Shown here: positions 38,263 to 47,791 of the stretch, one piece after another
How the letters are laid out: the number at the start of each line of letters is the position of its first letter
Numbering within the stretch: position 1 is the stretch's first letter
Source: Pseudomonadota bacterium
GTDB lineage: Bacteria > Pseudomonadota > Gammaproteobacteria > Burkholderiales > Rhodocyclaceae
Direction of reading: 5' to 3'
Length of the DNA: 64,000 nucleotides
Assembly: GCA_018261895.1 (NCBI GenBank)
Contig: JAGTRT010000028.1
Location: forward strand, 1 to 64,000
Notes under the pieces: generated by a model
What the model was told of the DNA's origin: nothing
Databases searched by the model: none
Seen by the model: only the letters and a program-made list of their open reading frames with translations
Program-made: the position numbers and the translations under genes

Positions 38263-41200
38263 GGTTTGCCACTCCCGGATTGATTGGTTTCGCCCTGCTT
38301 CGGCGCCACTTCCTGCACGGTTTCCCCGGCCTTGTCGACCAGCGGGTCCGCCCAGGTACCAGTGACATGATAGCGGTAGCTGAACAGCCGATTGAGCGGT
38401 TTTTGCAGCACCGTGTTGGCGACCAGCGCCGCAGCACCGACCACCGGGTTGACCAGGGCTGCCGCGCCGACGGCCGCCAGGCCACCCAGCTCGGGCCGCA
38501 CTACGACCTGCAGATCCTGCGTTTCTGCCTTGAGATCGGTTTCGCCGTTCATCTCGACCTGCGCCGCCGGGCCGCTGATGCGCAGCGGCTCGGTCGTCCG
38601 CATGACGCCCTTGCGCACGGCCAGCTTGCCTTCAATGCTGTCGAAAGCCAGGCCATCGCTGAAAATGTCGCGGAAATCGAGGGTTAGCCGGCGCGGCAGC
38701 GATTGCAGCGAAATCAGGCCGAGCAGCTTGCCGACACCGGGCTCCAGCTTGTTGAACTGGCCTTTCTCGGCCTCGACGTTCAGTTGGCCGGTCAGCGACG
38801 GGTAGTGAATGCCGGTGAGCGGCCCGTTCCATTGCAGATCGCCGCTCATCTTGGCCTTGCCGCGTTTGACCGCGTCACCATAGCCCAGGCGGTCGAGCAG
38901 CTTGCCGGCATCCTTGGCCGTCAATTCGAACTCCAGGCGGGTTTGTGGACGTGGCCCATGCACCCAGACGCCCTTGCCCTTGAGTCCCCCATCGGGGTTG
39001 TCGAGATTCAGCATATCGAGATGCCAGGCGCCCTTGTCGTTGCGTGCCTTCAGTTCGAGGCGTCCGAGCGCTCTCTCGCCGACGTGGAAATCCTCGACGG
39101 TCAGGCTCATGCCGGGCAGCGAATTGACGAGTTGCGACGAACCTTCCGTCGCCGCCTCGCCCTGCCGGATGAGCAGGCGCTTGAAATTGCCTTCGACCCA
39201 GCCCTCGCCCGCGCTCTTCCAGTAAATGTCGCCAACCGCCTCGCGAGTGTTCATGCCGATCTGCCAGCCATTGTCCCGCGGCCGCAGGCTGACATCGACC
39301 TGGCTGTAATCGCGACCGAAGAGGTGCAGTTGTGGCGTTTTCAGGGTCACGACATTGAGCGCCAGGCCGCCGGCATCCCCGCCACCGGCCGCGCCATCGG
39401 GCAGGAAGTTCTTCCAGGCATCGGCATCGATGCGCGGCGTGGCCACGCGAACGGCCAGGCCCTTGTCGGGCAGGCGCGGTTCGACGTCGCCGACGGCAAA
39501 CACCCCGCGCTCCCAGCTTTCGCCCTTGCGCACGATCAGCCCCTGGCCGACCTTGCCGAGCGTGATGCGGTATTGCTCGCGCTGGGCATCCGGCGCCGTC
39601 CGCTCGATGCGCAGCGGCAGCGCCATCGTGGCATTCTTGTTCAGCGGCTCGGGCAGCGGCGAGCTGATGCCGACCAGATCGGACTCGACGACCACCTCGG
39701 CATTGCGCTGACGGATCCCGATGTCGGCCTTCCACGCTGCGTTGCCGCTCAGATGATTGATCAGCGGCCAGCCGAAATACTTGCTGACCTCACCGATGGC
39801 CGCCGTTCCGGTCGCCACCACGCCGACCTTGTCGCCGGCACTGCGGACCTGCACCTTGAGCGGCCCGCCAAAGACCTGCCCGGCGATGTCCTTGGCCGAC
39901 ACGGAAGCATCGGTGATCAGCAGGCGGCCATTGACCTGGGTCAGCGGCGGCAGGCCGGCCAGCGGCTGCAACTGGTTGTTCTGGAAACGATAGTCGCCCC
40001 GCACCTTGGTGTCGTTGGCGTGGCGCAGGGGGATGTCGAGATCCAGGTTCAGGTTGCCATTGCCGACGGCCTTCATGCCATCGGTGAAGTGGTCGATCAT
40101 GCCGGCTACCGGACTCTGTTCGATGAAACGCAGGAATTCGCTCGTCGGACCGAGCGCATTGCCGCGCACCAGCAGCATTTCCTCGTGCGACTCGAAGTCC
40201 GGAATATCGACCTTCACGTCGGCCAGCGTGGCGCCGAGGATGCGCCCCTTGCTCGCCTTGATCCGCATGCCGGTATCGAAGCTCATGTCGGCGTCGATAT
40301 CGTCGATGACCGGCCAGCCATCGGCGTAATCGACCCTGGCCCCGGCCGCCTTGGCCGTGACGATGAACTTGCCGCCCTTGCCGTCGCGGAACGGGAAGTC
40401 CCTGAGGTTGCCCTTGAGAATGAGCTTGCCGTCGTAACCGCGCCCGCCAACGATGCCACGGCGGATCCAGTTGCGCGCAGCGGCATTGACGGCATGCGGC
40501 ATGTAGCGCCAGACGGCGGTGCCTTCACCGCGCTCGACACTGGCCGTCAGATCGATTTCACCCGGTCCGTCGCCCGTGTAGCGATAGGTCCCCTTGGCCG
40601 AACCGGCGGCATCGGGGCCGGCGAATTCGAGCTTGTCGAGCTTGATGTCGGTGCCCTGCGCCGAGTTTTTCCAGCTGGCCCGGGCTTTCAGGCTGTCTAG
40701 GGCGATATCGGGTTCGGGGAAGATGGCGGGAAGCGACAGGCTGGAAACGCCGGAGTCCAGGGTGACATCGCCGCCCTTCTCGGTCAGGTCGATGGCACCG
40801 GAAACGCCGCTGGCCCCGGGAAAATAACGGTCGGCCTCGATGCCCATGTCGCGGAAACCGGCTTTCAGGCTGTAGCGCTTGAGCGTTTCGCCATCGAGCA
40901 CCCAGCCGGCCTTCAGTTCGGCAATCTGGCCCTGCGGGCGATGCCGGCCGAGCAAATCCCGGCTCTGGGCATCAAGCGGCAGATAAGCGGCCAGACGCGA
41001 GAGGACGGCCAGATCGAGGAAGCTGGCACTCGCGTTGCCATTGACCATGGCGCTCTCCGCATCCTGTCGCCACTCGACCTTGAAGTCGGTCGGCGCGATG
41101 CGCAGGCCGTCTTGCGTTTGCAGTTCGACCTTGTGACCGGCAACGGCCCATTCGTTGGCCTTGTAGCGGCCTTCCAGGCGGCCGCGCATGCTGGCCAGGT

Positions 41201-42149
41201 CGAGTTCGGGGAGCTTGCGGCCGAGGCGGATGCGCAGTTCTTCGAGCGCCACGTCGGCCGTCAGCTTGCCGGCACCGTCGTCGAGATCGCCCCAGATACG
41301 CAACGCGCCGCGCCCTTGCGGCAAAAGGACAGGATAATCGACCCAGGTCCGCCAGCCGGCGAGATCGGCGTAATCGAGTTCGACAAAAATCTTGCCCGAC
41401 AAATGGTCGAGCGCCTCGCCGAGATCGCCCTTCACTTCGCCGCGAATGTCGATGCGCGCCGCCAGTTCGTCCGGCGGTGCCGCCGAGATGCCGAAGCGAT
41501 GGCGCCGGCCGCTGTTGTCGAGGGCGAATTGCAGGTCTTCCAGCACCAGCGGCGGCGCCTTGCGCAGGCGGTCATCCCAGACAATCGTGGCATCGCGGAT
41601 ACGGATACGCTTTTGCTCGAGCACCCATTCGGCGAAGGCCGGATCGCTCTCGCCCTCGGCATCGACGCCCGCCACCGTGATCTTGCCGTTGGCATCGCGC
41701 CGGACATGCAGGACCGGGCCATCGAAGGCGAGCAGGGCCAGCGTCGGCCGCAGGCGCCACAGCGTCTGCCAGGAGAGCACGCCCTCGACGCGGGCAAGCG
41801 AGAAGGCCGGCGCCCCCTGACGGTCGGCAATCACGACATCGTCGAGCACGAGATCGGGATTGAGCCCGCGCCAACGCGCCTCGATGCGGCCGATTTTCAC
41901 CGGCTGGCCGACGGCCTGCGTCGCCGCCTGCTCGATTTCCTGCTGATAGTCGCCGATCTTGGGCAGCACGGCGTAGCGCAAGGCCAGCACGAGCACGGCA
42001 AACGCCAGCCAGGCTGCCAGGATGCTCCAGCCGAGCAGGCGCACGCCACGACTGGCGAGCAGCGGCCACAGCCAATGCAGCCGGTGGTAGAGCGCGACGC
42101 GCACTTCGGGCGAAATCACGGGCGAATTCGGCGACGACGGCTTAGTCAC
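38259..42149 (-). CDS. yhdP: YhdP family large AsmA-like inter-membrane protein
   Basis: 1296 residues. One N-terminal membrane anchor (LLGWSILAAWLAFAVLVLAL, about residues 38-57) is followed by a very long periplasmic chain of beta-strands (AsmA-like N-terminus GRIEARWRGLNPDLVLDD) and the AsmA_2/DUF3971-like C-terminus (NPVVGAAALVANTVLQKPL, FSYRYHVTGTWADP). YhdP and its relatives TamB and YdbH carry phospholipids to the outer membrane. Length is typical. First gene of the nitrilase/tldD set, divergent from glnE. Confidence 0.93.
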   Translation of the reverse strand: MTKPSSPNSPVISPEVRVALYHRLHWLWPLLASRGVRLLGWSILAAWLAFAVLVLALRYAVLPKIGDYQQEIEQAATQAVGQPVKIGRIEARWRGLNPDLVLDDVVIADRQGAPAFSLARVEGVLSWQTLWRLRPTLALLAFDGPVLHVRRDANGKITVAGVDAEGESDPAFAEWVLEQKRIRIRDATIVWDDRLRKAPPLVLEDLQFALDNSGRRHRFGISAAPPDELAARIDIRGEVKGDLGEALDHLSGKIFVELDYADLAGWRTWVDYPVLLPQGRGALRIWGDLDDGAGKLTADVALEELRIRLGRKLPELDLASMRGRLEGRYKANEWAVAGHKVELQTQDGLRIAPTDFKVEWRQDAESAMVNGNASASFLDLAVLSRLAAYLPLDAQSRDLLGRHRPQGQIAELKAGWVLDGETLKRYSLKAGFRDMGIEADRYFPGASGVSGAIDLTEKGGDVTLDSGVSSLSLPAIFPEPDIALDSLKARASWKNSAQGTDIKLDKLEFAGPDAAGSAKGTYRYTGDGPGEIDLTASVERGEGTAVWRYMPHAVNAAARNWIRRGIVGGRGYDGKLILKGNLRDFPFRDGKGGKFIVTAKAAGARVDYADGWPVIDDIDADMSFDTGMRIKASKGRILGATLADVKVDIPDFESHEEMLLVRGNALGPTSEFLRFIEQSPVAGMIDHFTDGMKAVGNGNLNLDLDIPLRHANDTKVRGDYRFQNNQLQPLAGLPPLTQVNGRLLITDASVSAKDIAGQVFGGPLKVQVRSAGDKVGVVATGTAAIGEVSKYFGWPLINHLSGNAAWKADIGIRQRNAEVVVESDLVGISSPLPEPLNKNATMALPLRIERTAPDAQREQYRITLGKVGQGLIVRKGESWERGVFAVGDVEPRLPDKGLAVRVATPRIDADAWKNFLPDGAAGGGDAGGLALNVVTLKTPQLHLFGRDYSQVDVSLRPRDNGWQIGMNTREAVGDIYWKSAGEGWVEGNFKRLLIRQGEAATEGSSQLVNSLPGMSLTVEDFHVGERALGRLELKARNDKGAWHLDMLNLDNPDGGLKGKGVWVHGPRPQTRLEFELTAKDAGKLLDRLGYGDAVKRGKAKMSGDLQWNGPLTGIHYPSLTGQLNVEAEKGQFNKLEPGVGKLLGLISLQSLPRRLTLDFRDIFSDGLAFDSIEGKLAVRKGVMRTTEPLRISGPAAQVEMNGETDLKAETQDLQVVVRPELGGLAAVGAAALVNPVVGAAALVANTVLQKPLNRLFSYRYHVTGTWADPLVDKAGETVQEVAPKQGETNQSGSGKP

Positions 42150-42249
42150 GCGTCAGGCCACTTTGCCAGGGAGGGAGATAGATCACTACAATCGGATACT
42201 GGATAAAAACGACATTCTACCTTTTCGGTCATCAGGCCGACGGACCATC

Positions 42250-44946
42250 ATGGAAACCACACTCGATCCCCGCTGGCAGCCCGCGCTTGGGCACAGCCGT
42301 TACCTGGCCAATTTACTGCAGGCGCACCCGGAACTGATTCCCGAATTGCAGGCCACCTGGCAGCAGCCGCTCAGCGAAGCCATGCTCCAGGCGCCGCTGC
42401 AACAAGCCTTCGCCGACGACGATGCGGTGAAGTCCGCCCTGCGCCGCCTGCGCCACCGGGCCATGTCCCACCTCGCCCTGCGCGACCTGTGCGGCCTGGC
42501 GCCGCTGGCCGAGATCGTCGAATGCATGACCCTGCTTGCCGACGTGACGACCAATTTCGCGCTCGCCCACTACCACCGCCAACTGGTCGCCACCTACGGC
42601 GAGCCGCTCGACAAGTCGGGCCAGCCGCAACGCCTGCTGGTCATCGGCATGGGCAAGCTGGGCGGCCGCGAGCTCAATGTGTCGTCCGACGTCGACTACA
42701 TCTTCATCTACCCGGATGACGGCGATACGGCCGGCCCGAAGAGCATCGAGAACTTCGACTTCTTCACCCGCCTCGGCAAGCGCGTCATCGGCGCGCTCGG
42801 TGACCTGACGGCCGACGGCCAGGTTTTCCGTGTCGACATGCGCCTGCGCCCGAACGGCGATTCCGGCCCGCTGGTCTGTTCGCTCGACGCCCTGGAGAAC
42901 TATTTCATCACCCAGGGTCGCGAATGGGAGCGCTACGCCTGGATCAAGGGCCGCACCATGAACGCCGGCGACAACCTGCAACCGGGCTGGGTCACGGCCA
43001 TGCAGAAGGTTGCCCGCCCCTTCGTCTTTCGCAAGTACCTCGATTTCGGCGCCATCAACGCCATGCGCGACCTGCACGCGCAGATCAGCCGGGAAGTGGC
43101 GCGCAAGGACATGGCCGACCACGTCAAGCTGGGCCCCGGCGGCATCCGTGAAATCGAGTTCATGGCCCAGGTCTTCCAGCTCATCCGCGGCGGCCGCGAC
43201 CCGGCGCTGCAGATCCGGCCGACGCTGTCCGTGCTCAAGCTGCTCGTCGACCGCAAGCTGATCCCGGCCGAAACGGAACAGGAACTGCGCGAGGCCTACG
43301 TTTTCCTGCGCCGCCTGGAGCATCGCCTGCAGTACGTTGAGGACAAGCAAACGCACATGCTGCCGATCGAGGCCGATGCCCGCCAGCGCATCGCCATCAG
43401 CATGGACTTCCCGGACTGGCCGGCCATGCTGGCCGTGCTCGACCAACATCGCGACAAGGTCAGCCGCCATTTCGGCGCCATCTTTTCCGACCCGGAAGCC
43501 GGCGATCACCCGCTGACCGGCCTGTGGCAAGGTCAACTTGATGAAGACACGGCGATCGAAGCCTTCGGCAATCTCGGCTACCGCCAACCGAAGGAGGCCA
43601 TCGCCCGCCTGGCCGAGCTGCGTGGGGCCAGCCGCTACCTGCAGTTGCCGGCGACCAACCGGGCCCGCCTCGACGCCGTCGGCCCGCGCCTGATCGAGGC
43701 GGCCGCCGCGACGCCCGCCCCGGACACGACGCTGGCCCGCGGCCTCAACTTCCTCGAAGGCATTGCCCGCCGGGGCTCCTACTTGGCGCTGCTGCAGCAA
43801 TATCCGATGGCGCTGCGCCGCGTTGCCGACATGATGTGCGCCTCGAACTGGGCAGCCGATTACCTGAACCGCCACCCGCTGCTCCTCGACGAACTGCTCG
43901 ACCCCCGCCTCTACGAAATCGCCACCGACTGGACCGGCTTCCGCGAAATCCTGCGCGACAACCTGAGCCAGCACGCCGACGACACCGAGCGCGAGATGGA
44001 CATCCTGCGCGAAATGCACCACGGCCAGGTTTTCCGGCTGCTGGCGCAGGATTTGGCCGGCCTGCAGACCATCGAACGGCTGTCCGACCATTTGACCGAA
44101 CTGGCCGACACCATCGTCCAGGAAACCCTGCCGCTGGTGTGGACCAAGATCAAGAACCGTCATCGCGACACGCCGCAGTTTGCCGTCATCGGCTACGGCA
44201 AGATGGGCGGCAAGGAGCTCGGCTACGCATCCGACCTCGATCTGGTTTACCTCTACGACGACGATGACCAGGACGCTGCGGAGAACTACACCCGCCTGAG
44301 CCAGCGTCTCAATTCCTGGCTATCGAGCCAGACGCCGGCCGGCATCCTGTTCGAGACCGACCTGCGCCTGCGCCCGAACGGCGACTCCGGCCTGCTCGCT
44401 GTTTCCGTCGATTCCTTCCGCGATTACGAGTTGAAGAACGCCTGGACCTGGGAACACCAGGCCCTGACCCGCGCCCGCTTCTGCGCCGGCGACCCGGCCG
44501 TCGGCAAGCGTTTCGAGGAAATCCGCTGCGAGATCCTGCGCCTGCCGCGTGACCTGGCCAAGCTGCGGGAAGAAGTCGTCGCCATGCGCCAGAAGATGTA
44601 CGACGCGCACGCCCTGAACAACGACACCGAGTTCGCCCTCAAACACGACCCGGGCGGCATCATCGACGTCGAGTTCATCGTCCAGTACCTGGTCCTGGGC
44701 TACGCGCACCAGCACGCCAGCCTGACCGGCAATCTCGGCAACATCGCCCTGCTCCGCATCGCCGGCGAACTCGGCCTGATCGACCCGCAGCAGGGCGAAG
44801 CCGCCGGCAACGCCTATCGGGAATACCGCCGCCTGCAACACGCCAAGCGCCTGTCCGCCACGCCCAAGGCGCCCGTTCCGCGCGAGGAGGTCGAAACCCA
44901 TATCGCCGCGGTTCGCCAGCTGTGGCGGGCGGTGTTCGGCGAGTAA
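42250..44946 (+). CDS. glnE: Glutamine synthetase adenylyltransferase/deadenylase
   Basis: 898 residues from ATG 42250 (METTLDPRWQPALG); an in-frame ATG at 42163 is less likely. Two nucleotidyltransferase halves are visible: ELNVSSDVDYIFIYPDD (N-terminal, deadenylylase) and ELGYASDLDLVYLYDDDD (C-terminal, adenylylase), each followed by a helical domain, with the shared segments RLRPNGDSGPLV and RLRPNGDSGLLA. It controls glutamine synthetase in answer to PII. The gene is slightly shorter than in E. coli but complete. Confidence 0.95.
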   Translation: METTLDPRWQPALGHSRYLANLLQAHPELIPELQATWQQPLSEAMLQAPLQQAFADDDAVKSALRRLRHRAMSHLALRDLCGLAPLAEIVECMTLLADVTTNFALAHYHRQLVATYGEPLDKSGQPQRLLVIGMGKLGGRELNVSSDVDYIFIYPDDGDTAGPKSIENFDFFTRLGKRVIGALGDLTADGQVFRVDMRLRPNGDSGPLVCSLDALENYFITQGREWERYAWIKGRTMNAGDNLQPGWVTAMQKVARPFVFRKYLDFGAINAMRDLHAQISREVARKDMADHVKLGPGGIREIEFMAQVFQLIRGGRDPALQIRPTLSVLKLLVDRKLIPAETEQELREAYVFLRRLEHRLQYVEDKQTHMLPIEADARQRIAISMDFPDWPAMLAVLDQHRDKVSRHFGAIFSDPEAGDHPLTGLWQGQLDEDTAIEAFGNLGYRQPKEAIARLAELRGASRYLQLPATNRARLDAVGPRLIEAAAATPAPDTTLARGLNFLEGIARRGSYLALLQQYPMALRRVADMMCASNWAADYLNRHPLLLDELLDPRLYEIATDWTGFREILRDNLSQHADDTEREMDILREMHHGQVFRLLAQDLAGLQTIERLSDHLTELADTIVQETLPLVWTKIKNRHRDTPQFAVIGYGKMGGKELGYASDLDLVYLYDDDDQDAAENYTRLSQRLNSWLSSQTPAGILFETDLRLRPNGDSGLLAVSVDSFRDYELKNAWTWEHQALTRARFCAGDPAVGKRFEEIRCEILRLPRDLAKLREEVVAMRQKMYDAHALNNDTEFALKHDPGGIIDVEFIVQYLVLGYAHQHASLTGNLGNIALLRIAGELGLIDPQQGEAAGNAYREYRRLQHAKRLSATPKAPVPREEVETHIAAVRQLWRAVFGE

Positions 44947-44992
44947 GCGCGAAGCGGCGGGTCATTCCCCAGGCGAAGAGCCCGCCGCAAGG

Positions 44993-45031
44993 ATTTCGAT
45001 TTTGGGCATTTTTTCCGGTTGACCGTGAAAT
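44993..45031 (-). repeat. Uptake-like motif, near-consensus intergenic copy
   Basis: Minus strand: CACGGTCAACCGG, then AAAAAAT, then GCCC, then AAAATCGAAAT. It lies in the convergent spacer between glnE and mscL, 23 bases from the mscL terminator. Confidence 0.92.
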
Positions 45032-45053
45032 TGCTCCCCCACTCCCCCACCAA

Positions 45054-45079
45054 AGAAAAAGGCCGCTCGCGGCGGCCTT
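45054..45079 (-). terminator. Rho-independent terminator after mscL
   Basis: On the minus strand: AAGGCCGCC, short loop, GCGGCCTT and then TTTCTTTGG. It follows the mscL stop (45097) and could also stop glnE transcription. Confidence 0.85.
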
Positions 45080-45096
45080 GATCGGGGCGGGCTCGC

Positions 45097-45522
45097 TTAT
45101 TTCTTCAGCGAATCGCGAATTTCGCGCAGCAACATCACGTCTTCCGGCGTCACCGGGGCTTCCGGTGCAGGTGCCGGCTCTTCCTTGCGCAGGCGGTTCA
45201 TCTGCTTGACCATCATGAAGATGATGAAGGCCAGGATGACAAAGTTAACCAGGATGGTCAGGAAGGAACCGTAGGCAAAAACGGCGATACCGGCCTTCTT
45301 GAGGTCGGCCAGGGTAGCCAGGTTGTTCGGGTTGTCGCCGAGCACGACAAAGAGGTTGGAGAAATCGAGCTTGCCGACGATGCGGCTGACGATCGGCATG
45401 ATCAGGTCGCCAACGATCGAATCGACAATCTTGCCGAAGGCCCCGCCGATGATGACACCGACGGCCAGGTCCATCGCATTGCCCTTGACCGCAAATTCCT
45501 TGAATTCCTGAATCATTCCCAT
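45097..45522 (-). CDS. mscL: Large-conductance mechanosensitive channel
   Basis: 141 residues. Opening [35 protein letters not shown] is the MscL N-terminal helix and pore-lining TM1; TM2 is [19 protein letters not shown], followed by the charged RLRKEE cluster and a C-terminal coiled helix. It acts as a pressure-release valve during osmotic downshock. Complete, with its own terminator. Confidence 0.97.
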   Translation of the reverse strand: MGMIQEFKEFAVKGNAMDLAVGVIIGGAFGKIVDSIVGDLIMPIVSRIVGKLDFSNLFVVLGDNPNNLATLADLKKAGIAVFAYGSFLTILVNFVILAFIIFMMVKQMNRLRKEEPAPAPEAPVTPEDVMLLREIRDSLKK

Positions 45523-45609
45523 TTTTTTCTCCTCGGAAGCATTTTGGTCGGCCGATTATTCGCTGTGTCGCGCCGGCAGGTCAAGCGATTTTCATAAATT
45601 CAGTTTTCA

Positions 45610-46653
45610 TTACAAAGCTTTACAGAGCCGCTCGGCGGCGGCCTTCAGCGTGCTTTCCTGTTTGGCGAAACAGAAGCGGACGACCTTGTCGTCACGTCCG
45701 TCGGCGTAAAACACCGAGACCGGAATCACCGCGACACCAACTTCGCGCGTCATCCATTCGGCGAAGGCGCGATCCGGCAGGTCGGAGATGCGGTCGTAGC
45801 GCGCCAGCTGGAAATAGGTGCCGCGACAAGGCAGCAGTTCGAACGGCGTGGCCGCCAGCAGCTGTCGGAAGAAATCGCGCTTTTCCTGGTAGAACGCAGC
45901 CAGCCGGAGATGGCGCTCGGCGTCCTGCATGTATTCGGCAAGCGCCAGTTGCGACGGCGTGTGCACGGTGAACACGTTGAACTGGTGTTCGGGATGGGCG
46001 CACAGGCTGGCGTGCTGCTCGCCGTCGAACAGGATGTGCTCGTAGACCTCGTCGGAAAGCACGACGATGTTGGTACCGGATATCAGTTTTGCGAGTTTTT
46101 CCCGGTCGACCGTCGAAAGCAGGCTGCCCGTCGGGTTGTGCGGCGAATTGACGATGATCATCCGCGTTTTCGGCGTGATCAGGCCGGCGACCTGATTCCA
46201 GTCCGGCACGTAATCGGGAAAGGTCAGCTGCGCGAAAACGGCCTTGCCGCCGACCGTCTCGATGGCCGGCACGTAGGAATCGTAAACCGGCTCGAAGACG
46301 ATAACCTCGTCGCCCGGCCGGACGAAGGCGGCGATGGCCGTGAAGATGGCCTGCGTCGCGCCGGCCGTCACCGTCACCTCCGACTCGACGTCGTAACGCG
46401 TGCCGTAGAGCGCCGCCACCTTGTCGACGATGGCCTGACGCAACACCGGCATGCCGGCCATCGGCGCGTACTGGTTGCTGCCGGCCAACATGTGCCGATG
46501 CATCGCGTCGAACAGCGCCGGTTCGGCCTGAAAATCGGGAAAACCCTGCGACAGGTTGACGGCACCGCACTCGGCGGCCAGCCGCGACATGACGGTGAAG
46601 ATGGTCGTTCCCATGGCCGGGAAGCGGGAGTCGATGTGAATGGGCGTTTGCAT
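45610..46653 (-). CDS. YbdL-like methionine aminotransferase with internal in-frame deletion of the PLP-lysine segment
   Basis: 347 residues from ATG 46653. N-terminal half is a normal fold-type I aminotransferase (GAVNLSQGFPDFQA, QYAPMAGMP, TVTAGATQAIF, NSPHNPTGSLL, VLSDEVYEH). After HASLCAHPE the sequence jumps straight to HQFNVFTVHTPSQLALAEYM. In E. coli YbdL about 38 residues lie between these points, including the SFGKTYHMTGWK loop with the PLP lysine. The C-terminal arginine (VRFCFAKQES) is kept. Without the lysine, transamination is not expected. The deletion is in frame (junction about 45983-45990). Confidence 0.82.
   Translation of the reverse strand: MQTPIHIDSRFPAMGTTIFTVMSRLAAECGAVNLSQGFPDFQAEPALFDAMHRHMLAGSNQYAPMAGMPVLRQAIVDKVAALYGTRYDVESEVTVTAGATQAIFTAIAAFVRPGDEVIVFEPVYDSYVPAIETVGGKAVFAQLTFPDYVPDWNQVAGLITPKTRMIIVNSPHNPTGSLLSTVDREKLAKLISGTNIVVLSDEVYEHILFDGEQHASLCAHPEHQFNVFTVHTPSQLALAEYMQDAERHLRLAAFYQEKRDFFRQLLAATPFELLPCRGTYFQLARYDRISDLPDRAFAEWMTREVGVAVIPVSVFYADGRDDKVVRFCFAKQESTLKAAAERLCKAL
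46081..46114 (-). repeat. Uptake-like motif copy, antisense in the aminotransferase gene
   Basis: Minus strand: GACGGTCGACCGGG, then AAAAA, then CTCGC, then AAAACTGATA. Read as STVDREKLAKLI in the protein, in the common antisense frame. The core is the perfect palindrome type. Confidence 0.72.
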
Positions 46654-46702
46654 GGCGGGCTGGCTGGTTCTCGATCGTCGCACTATGCCACAATGCGGTT
46701 CC

Positions 46703-47791
46703 ATGAACATCGACGGCATCCCCACCCACACCCTGCGCGCCCGCCCCGAGCTGGGCGCCATCGACATCATCGACCAAACCCGCCTGCCGCACGAACTGCA
46801 TTGGGTCCGGGTAAGCACGCTCGACGAAGCTGCCCACGCCATTCGCGGCATGCAGGTGCGCGGTGCGCCGCTCATTGGCGCCACGGCGGCCTATGGCCTG
46901 GCCATCGCCCTGGGCAGCTGCAGCGACGACGCTCACCTTGAGCATGCCATCGACACGCTGTGGGCGACGCGCCCGACCGCCGTAAACCTGCACTGGGCCC
47001 TGACGCGCATGAGCGAACACCTGACGCCCCTGGCGCCGGCGGCCCGCCTTCAGGCCGCCTGGGCTGAGGCCAAGGCCATTGCCGACGAGGACATCGCCCA
47101 GAACCTGGCCATCGGCCAGCACGGACTGGGCATCCTGCGCCAGACGGTGCGCCGCCACGGTACCCGCCTGAATATCATGACCCACTGCAATGCTGGCTGG
47201 CTGGCCACGGTCGACTGGGGCACGGCGCTCTCCCCCGTTTATACGGCCTACGATGCCGGTCTGCCGGTTCATGTCTGGGTCTCGGAAACCCGGCCGCGCA
47301 ACCAGGGCCTGCTCACTGCCTGGGAACTGGCCCAGCACGGCGTGCCGCATACGGTCATCGCCGACAACGCGGCCGGCATCCTGATGCGTGAGGGCAAGGT
47401 CGATGCCGTCATCGTCGGCGCCGACCGCATCGCCGCCAATGGCGATGTGGCCAACAAGGTTGGCACCTATCTCAAGGCGCTGGCCTGCGCCGACAACGGC
47501 ATTCCGTTCTACGTCGCCGCGCCGCGCACGACCATCGACTTCGATCTGACCGAGGGCAGCCTTATCGAGATCGAGGAGCGCCACGGCGACGAATTCCGCC
47601 TGGTACACGGCCTCGATGCCCGCGGTGTTCCATCGGCCCTGCACCAGCTGCCCGCGCACGAAGCGGTGGCCAATCCTGCCTTCGACGTCACGCCGGCCCA
47701 CCTGATCACCGCCATCATCACCGAGCGCGGCGTCTGCGAAGCGAGCAAGGAAGCCCTGCTCGCCTTCTACCCGGAAGTCGCCGATGACTGA
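46703..47791 (+). CDS. mtnA: S-methyl-5-thioribose-1-phosphate isomerase
   Basis: Converts 5-methylthioribose 1-phosphate to methylthioribulose 1-phosphate in methylthioadenosine salvage. 362 residues from ATG 46703. Family marks: GMQVRGAPLIGATAAYGLA, NIMTHCNAGWLA (catalytic Cys), and VGADRIAANGDVANKVGT (catalytic Asp). Its last eight bases overlap the class II aldolase gene. The divergent gene encodes the damaged aminotransferase. Confidence 0.95.
   Translation: MNIDGIPTHTLRARPELGAIDIIDQTRLPHELHWVRVSTLDEAAHAIRGMQVRGAPLIGATAAYGLAIALGSCSDDAHLEHAIDTLWATRPTAVNLHWALTRMSEHLTPLAPAARLQAAWAEAKAIADEDIAQNLAIGQHGLGILRQTVRRHGTRLNIMTHCNAGWLATVDWGTALSPVYTAYDAGLPVHVWVSETRPRNQGLLTAWELAQHGVPHTVIADNAAGILMREGKVDAVIVGADRIAANGDVANKVGTYLKALACADNGIPFYVAAPRTTIDFDLTEGSLIEIEERHGDEFRLVHGLDARGVPSALHQLPAHEAVANPAFDVTPAHLITAIITERGVCEASKEALLAFYPEVADD

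Noticed and set aside
38440-38465. GGGTTGACCA at 38450 resembling the dispersed motif core
   Set aside because: Neither A/T tract is present; core-only resemblance by chance.
38703-40700. Open reading frame of about 665 codons opposite yhdP
   Set aside because: Antisense of a certain gene; low-complexity, His/Gln/Arg-rich translation without any domain.
46654-46884. Longer N-terminus for the aminotransferase (start at 46884)
   Set aside because: The extension overlaps mtnA on the opposite strand and has no family similarity; ATG 46653 gives the YbdL-type start.
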